DNA of 37,144 nucleotides, taken from positions 1 through 37,144 of the forward strand of contig CBETVX010000030.1 of the NCBI GenBank assembly GCA_965539935.1, in the 5' to 3' direction. Below the pieces are notes generated by a model. It searched no databases and was not told where the DNA came from. It saw nothing but the letters and a program-made list of their open reading frames with translations. A program made the translations under genes and the position numbers. Shown one piece after another: positions 8,117 to 15,220 of this stretch (its first letter is position 1; each line of letters starts with the position of its first letter). The DNA is from CBETVX01 sp965539935. Its GTDB lineage: Bacteria; Bacillota; Clostridia; Peptostreptococcales; Caminicellaceae.

Positions 8117-8686
8117 ATGAAGTATACTTCTGATAAGAAGATTAGTGAACAAAGTGAAGGATTGATTGCAAAAATAGGAATAGTAATGGGAAATATAACA
8201 AGTACATTCTTCCAAGCGGGAAGAGAAACTGTAGATACTGTAATGAACACAATAATTCCCTTTATTGCTTTTGTTGCGACACTTATAGGAATAATTAATG
8301 CTTCTGGAGTAGGGAATTGGTTTGCAAACCTTTTAACACCTCTTGCTGGAAATATTGGTGGTTTAGTAATTCTATCACTAATTTGTTCTTTCCCGCTATT
8401 ATCACCCTTTCTTGGACCAGGTGCAGTAATAGCTCAGATTATAGGAGTTTTAATAGGTGTTGAAATAGGAAAGGGAAATATACCACCACAATTGTCACTG
8501 CCAGCATTATTTGCTATAAACTCACAAGCAGCTGCTGACTTTATACCTGTAGGACTTGGACTTGCTGAAGCTGAACCTGAAACTGTTCAAGTTGGAGTTC
8601 CTTCAGTACTGTACTCAAGGTTTCTTACTGGTGCTCCAACGGTAATAATAGCATGGCTAGCAAGCTTTGGACTCTATTCTAATTAA
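8117..8686 (+). CDS. srlE: PTS sorbitol EIIC2, stand-alone C-terminal half of SrlE
   Basis: A 189-residue membrane protein equal to the C-terminal part of SrlE. About four hydrophobic segments (46-65, 75-95, 98-118, 165-185) and the conserved stretch SFPLLSPFLGPGAVIAQIIG are present, with LPALFAINSQAAADFIPVGL further on. It should pair with SrlA to form the sorbitol-transporting membrane unit. AAAGGAG (8103-8109) precedes the ATG by 7 nt, so it is translated independently of the EIIB gene 22 nt upstream. The gene starts with a hydrophilic segment of about 25 residues that may serve as the docking site for the separate EIIB. Confidence 0.88.
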   Translation: MKYTSDKKISEQSEGLIAKIGIVMGNITSTFFQAGRETVDTVMNTIIPFIAFVATLIGIINASGVGNWFANLLTPLAGNIGGLVILSLICSFPLLSPFLGPGAVIAQIIGVLIGVEIGKGNIPPQLSLPALFAINSQAAADFIPVGLGLAEAEPETVQVGVPSVLYSRFLTGAPTVIIAWLASFGLYSN

Positions 8687-8713
8687 TAATTCAAAAGAAA
8701 TGGTGGTGTGAAA

Positions 8714-9073
8714 ATGGAACTTGTCTATAAAACAATAGTAACATCAATTGGAAAAAAATCTTTTGAATTAATAGACCAAGGGATGTTTGTAATATTTAAA
8801 GATAATGCACCTGATTACTTAAAAGAGTATTGCATAATGCATAATGAAAATAATCTATTATCAGATATAAAATCAGAGGATATTTTAATGATTGGAGAAG
8901 AAAAATTTATAATAGCTTCAGTAGGGGCTGCTGTAAATGAAAATTTAAGGAATTTAGGACATATTACTTTTAAATTTAATGGAGATGAAGAGCCTCTACC
9001 AGGAAGTTTGATTATGGAGAAAAAACAAGTACCACAATTAAAAGAAGGCATGAAAATTGAAATTTGGAGATAA
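8714..9073 (+). CDS. srlB: PTS glucitol/sorbitol EIIA (SrlB)
   Basis: About 119 residues, close to the usual 120. His43 in YCIMHNENN aligns with the phosphorylated histidine of E. coli SrlB (His43 in CFIHCH). NLRNLGHITFKFNGD matches the conserved NLRELGHVT region. It takes phosphate from HPr and hands it to EIIB. ATG 8714 is preferred because GGTGG (8702-8706) is 7 nt upstream; the GTG at 8708 is too close. The 126-nt gap to srlD shows no terminator or promoter I would trust. Confidence 0.92.
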   Translation: MELVYKTIVTSIGKKSFELIDQGMFVIFKDNAPDYLKEYCIMHNENNLLSDIKSEDILMIGEEKFIIASVGAAVNENLRNLGHITFKFNGDEEPLPGSLIMEKKQVPQLKEGMKIEIWR

Positions 9074-9199
9074 GAGAATGGAAATGAAATCTCTCATACC
9101 AATCCTTGCCAAGGTAAAGTAATAAAGAAATTTCAAAATCCATTCATACCTCCATTATAGATTTAAATTTAAAATAAATCAACATGGGAGGACTAAACT

Positions 9200-9967
9200 A
9201 TGAAAAAAGTTGCAGTAGTTGTTGGGGGAGGAAGAAGTTTAGGAGAATATCTTTCTAAACATCTTGCTAAAGAGGACTACTATGTGGCAGTAGCAGATAT
9301 AAATTATGATAATGCTTTGAAGGTAGCTAAAGAAATCGGTGATGATGTAGCTATGGCTATAAAAGTAGATGCAACTAATGAAGATGAAGTAAAAAAAATG
9401 ACAAATAGCATAATAGAAAAGTATGGAAGGATTGACTTGCTAGTTTATAATGCAGGAGTTGCTAAAGCAAGCAAAATAACAGATTTTGAATTAGATACAT
9501 TTAAATGGATACTTGATGTAAATCTAATAGGATATTTTTTATGTGCTAGAGAAATTGCAAAGGTAATGATTGAAAAAAATATAAAAGGTAGTATCATTCA
9601 AATCAATTCAAAATCTGGAAAAGTAGGAAGCAAACACAATACTGGATATTCTTCAGCTAAGTTTGGAGGAGTAGGGCTTACTCAAAGTCTTGCTTTAGAT
9701 TTAGCTGAATATAATATAAGGGTTAACTCAATGATGCTTGGTAATTTATTAGATTCAGATATGTTTGAAAGTTTAATTCCACAATACGCTAAAAAATTAG
9801 GAATAAAGGAATCGGAAGTAAAACAAGTTTATATGGATAAAGTACCATTAAAGAGAGGTTGTACATTTGAAGATGTAGCTAATGTAGTAACATTCTATGC
9901 ATCAGAAAAAGCTAGTTATATAACAGGCCAATCAGTTAATATTACAGGTGGCCAAGTAATGCATTAA
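9200..9967 (+). CDS. srlD: Sorbitol-6-phosphate 2-dehydrogenase (SrlD)
   Basis: A 255-residue short-chain dehydrogenase that oxidises sorbitol-6-phosphate to fructose-6-phosphate with NAD. The nucleotide motif is GGGRSLGEYL (9-18), the acidic residue D33 after the second strand favours NAD, NAG lies at 84-86, and the catalytic residues are S137, Y150 and K154 (YSSAK). The block from IIQINSKSGKVGSKHN through LALDLAEY is nearly identical to the E. coli enzyme as I remember it, as is VPLKRGC near the end. AGGAGG-like GGGAGG precedes the start by 10 nt. Confidence 0.95.
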   Translation: MKKVAVVVGGGRSLGEYLSKHLAKEDYYVAVADINYDNALKVAKEIGDDVAMAIKVDATNEDEVKKMTNSIIEKYGRIDLLVYNAGVAKASKITDFELDTFKWILDVNLIGYFLCAREIAKVMIEKNIKGSIIQINSKSGKVGSKHNTGYSSAKFGGVGLTQSLALDLAEYNIRVNSMMLGNLLDSDMFESLIPQYAKKLGIKESEVKQVYMDKVPLKRGCTFEDVANVVTFYASEKASYITGQSVNITGGQVMH

Positions 9968-9997
9968 AAGTTATAATATTAAATAATTAATTAAATT

Positions 9998-10029
9998 AAG
10001 GCCCTGTTGGATATTTTCCGCAGGGCTTT
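9998..10029 (+). promoter_or_regulatory. Intercistronic hairpin between srlD and the aldolase gene
   Basis: AAGGCCCTG (9998-10006) pairs with CAGGGCTTT (10021-10029) with one G-U pair and a 14-nt loop. Only three T follow, then an A run, so it is not a standard terminator. It ends 5 nt before the AAAGGAG of the next gene and could stabilise or attenuate the mRNA at this point. Confidence 0.5.
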
Positions 10030-10048
10030 AAAAAAAGGAGTTGATTTA

Positions 10049-10726
10049 ATGAAATACATTTTAGATACTGCAAATGTAGAGTATATTAAATTTGCTATGG
10101 AATATTTTCCTATTGCAGGTATAACTACAAATCCAACTATAATTGCAAAGGAAAATAAAAATTTTTTAAATTTAATAAAACAAATAAAAAATTTAATAGG
10201 CGATAAAAGATCCTTTCACATTCAAGTAGTTGGAAATGAAGCAGAAAAAATGATTGAGGAAGGAAAGGTATTAATAAATACATTTGGCGAAAATATATGT
10301 GTAAAAATTCCAGTAACTAAAGAAGGGTTTAAAGCAATAAAAAAATTAAAGTCTGAGGGCATTAATGTAACAGCTACAGCTATATATACTTCGCAGCAAG
10401 CACTTATGGCTGCGAGAGCTGGTGCAGATTATGTTGCTCCATATGTTAATAGAATAGATAATTTATGTTCTAATGGGTGTAGTGTTGTAGGTAATATAGT
10501 AAAACTATTTAAAGAATTTAAAATAGAAACTAAAGTTATAGCAGCATCATTTAAAAATATTGAGCAAATTCAAAATGTAGCAAATCTAGGTGCACATTAT
10601 GCAACAGTTAATCCTGAAGTGTTTGATAAGATTTATTATCATAATTATACTGATTTAAGCGTAAAACAATTTACTGAAGACTGGGAAAAGATATATATAG
10701 ATAAGACAATTTTAGATTTAGTTTAG
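10049..10726 (+). CDS. fsa: Fructose-6-phosphate aldolase / transaldolase family protein
   Basis: About 225 residues, the length of the small (MipB/TalC/FSA) transaldolase clade. LDTANV opens strand 1, AGITTNPTI lies near 23-31, the Schiff-base lysine is K86 in CVKIPVT, and VAPYVNRID is at 129-137. Gln59 (FHIQVV) and Tyr132 agree with fructose-6-phosphate aldolases, where true transaldolases carry Glu and Phe. FSA cleaves fructose-6-P to dihydroxyacetone and glyceraldehyde-3-P. As last gene of the sorbitol operon it would act directly on the SrlD product. Transaldolase activity is the alternative. ATG 10049 is chosen for AAAGGAG (10034-10040), 8 nt upstream. Confidence 0.82.
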   Translation: MKYILDTANVEYIKFAMEYFPIAGITTNPTIIAKENKNFLNLIKQIKNLIGDKRSFHIQVVGNEAEKMIEEGKVLINTFGENICVKIPVTKEGFKAIKKLKSEGINVTATAIYTSQQALMAARAGADYVAPYVNRIDNLCSNGCSVVGNIVKLFKEFKIETKVIAASFKNIEQIQNVANLGAHYATVNPEVFDKIYYHNYTDLSVKQFTEDWEKIYIDKTILDLV

Positions 10727-10767
10727 CTATATAATACTAACCTGAATTTTAAAAGATTAAAGTAATA

Positions 10768-10795
10768 TTGAATTTTTATTAATTTAAAATATATT
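10768..10795 (+). promoter_or_regulatory. Possible promoter for the hairpin/mini-ORF element
   Basis: TTGAAT (10768-10773), 16 nt, TATATT (10790-10795). It would give a transcript starting near 10802, exactly at the hairpin. Confidence 0.4.
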
Positions 10796-10802
10796 AGAGT
10801 AA

Positions 10803-10878
10803 AAAAGGGGATGCTAATATGGAAAGAATAGTTAAGATATTCAATGGTAGAGTACATGTAATACTAGCATCTCCTTTT
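10803..10878 (+). ncRNA. Long-loop hairpin that buries a ribosome site (possible RNA regulator)
   Basis: AAAAGGGGATGCTA (10803-10816) pairs with TAGCATCTCCTTTT (10865-10878): 14 pairs with one G-U. The 48-nt loop contains the start of a 36-codon reading frame, whose AAAGGGG ribosome site lies inside the 5' arm. The 3' arm is followed by GTTAAAAAAG, not a T run, so it is not an ordinary terminator. Confidence 0.4.
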
Positions 10879-10929
10879 GTTAAAAAAGTTTTTGAATATA
10901 CTTTGAAGGTGAAATACATTTGGAATTAG
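10819..10929 (+). CDS. Possible 36-residue peptide inside the hairpin
   Basis: ATG 10819 follows AAAGGGG (10804-10810) by 8 nt. The peptide begins MERIVKIFNGRV and ends KYIWN; it is basic and fairly hydrophobic, with no family I know. The ribosome site is base-paired with 10872-10878, so translation would be limited unless the stem opens. It could be a leader peptide, a small protein, or chance. Confidence 0.35.
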   Translation: MERIVKIFNGRVHVILASPFVKKVFEYTLKVKYIWN

Positions 10930-11227
10930 AACTAAAGTTATATATTAACATTGAGCATAGAATACATATTACCAAGAAATTGATGGCAGTTGTGAAAATT
11001 AAACAGGTAGATGTATTTTAATAAAAATATAAATTTTATTGAAGAGCAGGGAAAAGAAGTAAATAGACAGATTGTATATATGTAAGTCATTCAAAAAATA
11101 AGGACAAAATAAGTAATATAAAGATAGGTGGGTCAGCTGTGACAATTTTAGATGGGGAATTGATTTATTAATAGAATATAATTTTGAAAATGTTTTCATG
11201 AAAAATAATAATACTTAGTTTATTAAT
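10930..11227 (+). other. Intergenic region upstream of pgi, no gene seen
   Basis: AT-rich with stops in all frames. No tRNA, riboswitch or convincing hairpin. A 45-nt stretch (about 11128-11172) reads as RWVSCDNFRWGIDLLI in one frame and has slightly higher GC than its surroundings, so it may be a scrap of a lost gene. Confidence 0.4.
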
Positions 11228-11264
11228 TTTTGCATAAGTTAGTGATATAATAACTTATGCAAAA
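11228..11264 (+). promoter_or_regulatory. Perfect 14-bp inverted repeat over the pgi promoter
   Basis: TTTTGCATAAGTTA (11228-11241) and TAACTTATGCAAAA (11251-11264) flank GTGATATAA. A -10 hexamer TATAAT (11246-11251) lies in the centre. The matching -35 position (11223-11228, TTAATT) is poor. No T run follows on either strand, so it is more likely a DNA operator or activator site than a terminator. The pgi start codon is 34 nt downstream. Confidence 0.6.
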
Positions 11265-11298
11265 GAGTAGGGAAAAAACATTTTATAAGGAGGCTATT

Positions 11299-12639
11299 AT
11301 GAAAAATTTATCCTTAGATTATTCAAATGCTTTTATTAAAGAAAATGAATTGGAATATCTTAAAAGTACTGTGGCAAATGCCCATGATATGTTACATAAT
11401 AAAACAGGTGCAGGGAATGACTTTTTAGGATGGATCGACTTACCTGAAAATTATGATAAAGAAGAATTTGCTAGAATAAAAAAAGCAGCTGAAAGGATCA
11501 GAAGTAACTCTGATGTGTTAATAGTAATAGGAATAGGTGGTTCCTATCTAGGAGCTAGAGCTGCCATAGAAGCATTGACCCATTCCTTCCGTGATATGCT
11601 TCCTAAAGATAAGAAAAATGGACCTACAGTTTTATTTGCAGGAAATAATATAAGTGGAACATACTTAAACCATTTATTAGAAGTCATTGAAGGGAAGGAT
11701 GTTAGTTTAAATGTCATATCTAAATCTGGAACAACTACTGAGCCTGCAATAGCCTTTAGAGTACTTAAAAAATATCTAGAAGATAAGTATGGCAAGGAAG
11801 GTGCTAAGGAAAGAATATATGCTACAACAGATAAAGCAAAAGGGGCATTAAGAGAGCTTGCTACTTCAGAAGGATACGAAACCTTTATTATTCCCGATGA
11901 TGTGGGAGGAAGATTTTCAATACTTACTCCAGTTGGTCTTCTGCCAATAGCCGTAGCAGGAATAGATATAGATAAAATCCTAGAGGGTGCTAGAGCTGCT
12001 AGAGAAGAATATATGGAAAGGGATTTAGAGAAAAATCCTTGCTATCAATATGCAGCAATCAGAAATATCCTTTATAATAAAGGAAAGGTTACTGAAGTGC
12101 TAGTAAACTACGAACCTTCCCTTCAATATGTATCAGAATGGTGGAAACAGCTTTATGGAGAAAGTGAAGGAAAGGATGGCAAAGGTATTTTCCCAGCTTC
12201 AGTAAACTTTTCAACAGACCTTCATTCATTAGGGCAGTATATACAAGATGGTAGGAGAAATTTGTTTGAAACTGTAATAAATGTTCAAGAGCCTGATCAA
12301 GATATGGAAATAACTGAGGATGAAAGAAACCTTGACAACTTAAACTACCTAAGTGGAAAGACAATCAACTATGTAAATCAAATGGCTTTTAAAGGTACCT
12401 TATATGCACATGTAGATGGGAATGTACCAAATATTGTAATCAATATACCAAAGTTAGATGAGTTTTATTTTGGTAAGCTAATATATTTCTTTGAAAAGTC
12501 CTGTGGTATAAGTGGGTACTTACTTGGAGTAAATCCCTTTGACCAACCAGGAGTTGAAGCCTATAAGAAGAATATGTTTGCATTACTTGGAAAGCCTGGA
12601 TTTGAAGAACTTAGAGAAAAACTAATCAATAGAAAGTAG
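11299..12639 (+). CDS. pgi: Glucose-6-phosphate isomerase
   Basis: About 446 residues, the short bacterial form found in Firmicutes. It interconverts glucose-6-P and fructose-6-P. Sugar-phosphate binding and catalytic segments are visible: GIGGSYLGARAAIEAL (about 87-102), SKSGTTTEPAIAFRVL (about 142-157), YGESEGKDGKGIFPAS (about 286-301) and a lysine near the C-terminus (VEAYKKNMF). ATG 11299 is chosen because AAGGAGG (11287-11293) precedes it by 5 nt; the in-frame ATG at 11257 lies inside the inverted repeat and lacks a ribosome site. Together with the upstream sorbitol genes and the downstream phosphofructokinase gene it forms a fructose-6-P cluster. Confidence 0.96.
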   Translation: MKNLSLDYSNAFIKENELEYLKSTVANAHDMLHNKTGAGNDFLGWIDLPENYDKEEFARIKKAAERIRSNSDVLIVIGIGGSYLGARAAIEALTHSFRDMLPKDKKNGPTVLFAGNNISGTYLNHLLEVIEGKDVSLNVISKSGTTTEPAIAFRVLKKYLEDKYGKEGAKERIYATTDKAKGALRELATSEGYETFIIPDDVGGRFSILTPVGLLPIAVAGIDIDKILEGARAAREEYMERDLEKNPCYQYAAIRNILYNKGKVTEVLVNYEPSLQYVSEWWKQLYGESEGKDGKGIFPASVNFSTDLHSLGQYIQDGRRNLFETVINVQEPDQDMEITEDERNLDNLNYLSGKTINYVNQMAFKGTLYAHVDGNVPNIVINIPKLDEFYFGKLIYFFEKSCGISGYLLGVNPFDQPGVEAYKKNMFALLGKPGFEELREKLINRK

Positions 12640-12650
12640 ATATATATGAA

Positions 12651-12690
12651 AAATCGGAAATCTGATAAGAGATTTCCGATTTTTATTTTC
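12651..12690 (+). terminator. Terminator of pgi
   Basis: AAATCGGAAATCT (12651-12663) pairs perfectly with AGATTTCCGATTT (12670-12682), followed by a T-rich tail. Confidence 0.9.
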
Positions 12691-12768
12691 CCAAAAAGAT
12701 TGCACTGAAGCTAAAGTTTCAATAAATAAGAACTAATAAAGGGCCCCTATACCCTTTGTAATAATTTG

Positions 12769-12777
12769 TGATATACT
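12769..12777 (+). promoter_or_regulatory. Extended -10 promoter of the phosphofructokinase gene
   Basis: TGATATACT (12769-12777) has the TG of an extended -10 one base before TATACT. No good -35 lies 17 nt upstream, which extended -10 promoters tolerate. Confidence 0.55.
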
Positions 12778-12825
12778 AAAATATATTAATATATTAAAAA
12801 AATTATATTTGGTAGAGGTGATAGA

Positions 12826-14043
12826 ATGAGAAATTGTTTAGTAGCTCAATCGGGAGGCCCAACCTCTGTAATAAATGCTAGTGTAGTTGGTGTCGTAGAG
12901 TCAAATAGAGAAATAAAGTATTATGATAAAGTATTTGCTGGAATAAATGGAGTAGAAGGTATATTAAATAAAAAAATTAAAGATATAACTAACCTAACTG
13001 AAGAAGAATTGTATATGCTGAAACATACTCCTGCATCGGCATTAAGTTCCTGTAGATATAAACTTAAGGACTATAAAGACAATGAAGAAGAATATAAAGA
13101 GCTATTTAATATATTGGACGAATATGGGATTCAGACAATGTTTTACATAGGTGGAAATGATTCTATGGATACCGTAAGTAAGCTAAGCCAATATGCAAAA
13201 GAAAAAGGTATCAATAAACAAATAATAGGTATACCTAAGACTATTGATAATGATTTATGCCATACAGACCATACCCCTGGATATGGAAGTGCTGCAAAAT
13301 ACATAGCAAGTACAGTTTTAGAGACCTATTTAGATGCCAGTGTATATACATATAATGGAATATTTATAATAGAGACAATGGGTAGAGATACGGGATGGCT
13401 TGCAGCAAGCAGTGTTTTAGCTGAAATAAAAGGAAAACCAGTAGCGGACTTTATTTATTTGCCAGAAAAACCATTTTCTATAGATAAGTTTTTGGTGGAT
13501 GTTAAGAAGAGATTTGAAGAGCAAAATATGGCCTATATTGTGGTTTCAGAAGGTATTAGAGACAAGGACGGAAACTTCTTATTTGAATTAAACAAATCAA
13601 AGGAACATGATGCTTTTTCCCATTCTCAACTTGGAGGAGTCTCCCATTATTTAAAACAGAAAATCATTACAAGCGGAATCACATCAAGGGTAAAGGCCCT
13701 TGAACTAGGAGTAACTCAAAGATGCGCCATGCATAATGCATCCCAAAGAGATATTGATAGTGCTTATAAAGTAGGAAGTGAAGCAGTGAAGTTCTCTGCC
13801 AATGGTGATACAGGTATAATGGCAGGGATAAATAGAGTTAGTAATGATCCCTATACAATAGAAATAGTTAAGGTCAAAGCTAGTGATGTGGCAAATTCAG
13901 TAAAATATTTCCCAAAAGCTTGGATAAATGAAGAAGGAAATCACATTAAAAAAGAGGCAATAGAATATATAAGACCATTAATAAAGGGAACACCAAAATA
14001 TGCACTAGAAAATGACCTGCCAAAATATTTTGTTATGAAATAG
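12826..14043 (+). CDS. pfp: 6-phosphofructokinase, pyrophosphate type by key residues
   Basis: A 405-residue phosphofructokinase. SGGPTSVINAS (9-19) is the phosphate-donor loop, GGNDS (109-113) and PKTIDND (137-143) are the catalytic blocks, and ETMGRDTGWLA binds fructose-6-P. Asp112 and Lys138 occupy the positions (104 and 124 in E. coli numbering) where ATP enzymes have Gly and PPi enzymes have Asp and Lys, so PPi is the likely donor and the reaction is reversible. Asn111 replaces the Asp usual in GGDDS. The length fits the roughly 400-residue PPi/clade P group rather than the 320-residue ATP enzyme. A GAGGTGA site precedes the start. It has its own promoter and terminators on both sides. 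Confidence 0.88.
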   Translation: MRNCLVAQSGGPTSVINASVVGVVESNREIKYYDKVFAGINGVEGILNKKIKDITNLTEEELYMLKHTPASALSSCRYKLKDYKDNEEEYKELFNILDEYGIQTMFYIGGNDSMDTVSKLSQYAKEKGINKQIIGIPKTIDNDLCHTDHTPGYGSAAKYIASTVLETYLDASVYTYNGIFIIETMGRDTGWLAASSVLAEIKGKPVADFIYLPEKPFSIDKFLVDVKKRFEEQNMAYIVVSEGIRDKDGNFLFELNKSKEHDAFSHSQLGGVSHYLKQKIITSGITSRVKALELGVTQRCAMHNASQRDIDSAYKVGSEAVKFSANGDTGIMAGINRVSNDPYTIEIVKVKASDVANSVKYFPKAWINEEGNHIKKEAIEYIRPLIKGTPKYALENDLPKYFVMK

Positions 14044-14052
14044 ACTTTATAA

Positions 14053-14087
14053 AAGCAACAGAGAATTATTCTTCTGTTGCTTTTTTT
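14053..14087 (+). terminator. Terminator of the phosphofructokinase gene
   Basis: AAGCAACAGA (14053-14062) pairs with TCTGTTGCTT (14073-14082), followed by a T run to 14087. Confidence 0.9.
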
Positions 14088-14117
14088 AAATATTAGTAGA
14101 AATAAAAAATATATATG

Positions 14118-14146
14118 TTTACAGCGAACATATGTTTTGGTATAAT
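14118..14146 (+). promoter_or_regulatory. Sigma-A promoter with an SOS (LexA) box in the spacer
   Basis: TTTACA (14118-14123), 17 nt, TATAAT (14141-14146). The spacer contains CGAACATATGTTTT (14125-14138). Against the Gram-positive LexA box CGAACRNRYGTTYG it differs only at the last base. A LexA dimer there would block both promoter elements. Confidence 0.72.
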
Positions 14147-14175
14147 TATGGTAAATACTGTTAGGAGGTTTAATT

Positions 14176-14418
14176 ATGAATGATTACGTAATAAAATATT
14201 CCCTAACTAACAGAAAACCTATAACTATAATGTATCAAAAAGGATTAGATATATCTCAAAGAGAAATTATTGTGAGAAAAATTGAAAAGGATAGGATTAT
14301 GGCCTATTGTCTAAAGAAAAGAGCCATTAGAAACTTCAAGAAAGATAATATATTATCGGCTACGATACCAGGACTAACATATAAAAGATTTACTTCCCAT
14401 AATGCTTTATATCAATAG
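14176..14418 (+). CDS. Small stand-alone WYL-like domain protein, probably SOS-controlled
   Basis: An 80-residue protein consisting of a single small beta-rich domain: PITIMYQKG (16-24), REIIVRKIEKDRIMAYC (30-45 region) and RAIRNFKKDNILSA (50-63 region). This pattern of I-x-I-x-Y, R-x-I-x-V/P, a strand ending in AYC and R-x-F-x-x-D-x-I is that of WYL domains, normally fused to HTH regulators and thought to sense nucleotides or DNA ends. Here there is no HTH. YolD-like proteins, also SOS-linked, share the fold and are an alternative. AGGAGG (14163-14168) lies 7 nt before ATG. The upstream LexA box suggests a DNA-damage role. Confidence 0.7.
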   Translation: MNDYVIKYSLTNRKPITIMYQKGLDISQREIIVRKIEKDRIMAYCLKKRAIRNFKKDNILSATIPGLTYKRFTSHNALYQ

Positions 14419-14548
14419 TTTTCTATCTATAAAGTAGGTTATAAATTTCTTATATTTTTGTCATAAAAAAACCCCTTATCATCATATGATGTATAGTCTT
14501 AAAAAAAATAGTCTATAATCTTAAAAACACATACAAGGGGTAATTAAT

Positions 14549-14749
14549 ATGACAAGTTCTTTTAAAGCAAAGAATAGTGAAACTAAATTCACTAGATATT
14601 TAATTACACAAATTATTATCCTCATAGGAATCTTCATACTTTTATTTATATATAGACATTCACCTAAAATTATTCTATTATTAATTTCATTAAATTCTTT
14701 TAATTGGATATATATCAGTGTGAAAATATGGAAATGGATATGTTTATGA
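14549..14749 (+). CDS. Unknown small membrane protein (66 residues)
   Basis: Two hydrophobic helices, about 18-37 and 40-60, follow a short hydrophilic N-terminus and end in KIWKWICL. No family recognised. AAGGGG (14535-14540) is 8 nt before the ATG, TATAAT (14514-14519) could be its -10, and a terminator follows. CATCATATGATG (14480-14491), a perfect 12-nt palindrome, lies upstream and might be an operator. Confidence 0.55.
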   Translation: MTSSFKAKNSETKFTRYLITQIIILIGIFILLFIYRHSPKIILLLISLNSFNWIYISVKIWKWICL

Positions 14750-14757
14750 AAAAATAA

Positions 14758-14786
14758 AGGGAGGGCAAAGCCCTCTCTATTTGTTT
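14758..14786 (+). terminator. Terminator after the small membrane protein
   Basis: AGGGAGGGC (14758-14766) pairs with GCCCTCTCT (14770-14778) with one G-U pair, followed by a T-rich tail. Confidence 0.8.
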
Positions 14787-14798
14787 AGAAGATATTTT

Positions 14799-15101
14799 TT
14801 AATGGGTCACTAACCAAATAAATCCCACAATAACAAGACTTAATGTACCAATTATTTCACTGTATATAAAGATATTTTTTTTATAATGGGGAATTGATAG
14901 GGGGTATTTACGTCTCACATACATCATCCTTTCAATAACAATAATACCAACCCATTGTAAAATCAATGTTAAAGTAAGAATAATTGTATGTTAAAAGTTA
15001 TATAACAGTTTTCAATTACTACCAATAACTACACCGAAAAATAAAAATAAAGCATATACCTGACTAAAAATAAAATATGAACTGACAAGTGGGCGGCAGA
15101 C
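14799..15101 (-). pseudogene. Decayed membrane-protein gene
   Basis: One minus-strand frame reads as hydrophobic protein from 15101 to a stop at 14799-14801. It is interrupted by TGA (15012-15014) and TAA (14991-14993), seven codons apart, with no start codon at the front. The front part reads FIFSQVYALFLFFGVVIG. The rear part reads ILTLTLILQWVGIIVIERMM, then a basic loop, then a last helix and IWLVTH. Three hydrophobic helices in a single frame across two stops argue for a broken gene rather than chance. Family not recognised. Confidence 0.4.
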
Positions 15102-15220
15102 CTAGTTGTTCTATAGCTTTATACTAAGTAGATAACAAATAAGAATATTGGATAACTATTTCAAATATCTGAAAGATTCTTCTATATTATATAATAATAT
15201 AGGAAGGGAGGATATTTATT

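Noticed and set aside
11128..11172. Short stretch reading RWVSCDNFRWGIDLLI, suggestive of a transposase fragment.
   Set aside because: Too short, with stops on both sides and no terminal inverted repeats, so no family could be supported.
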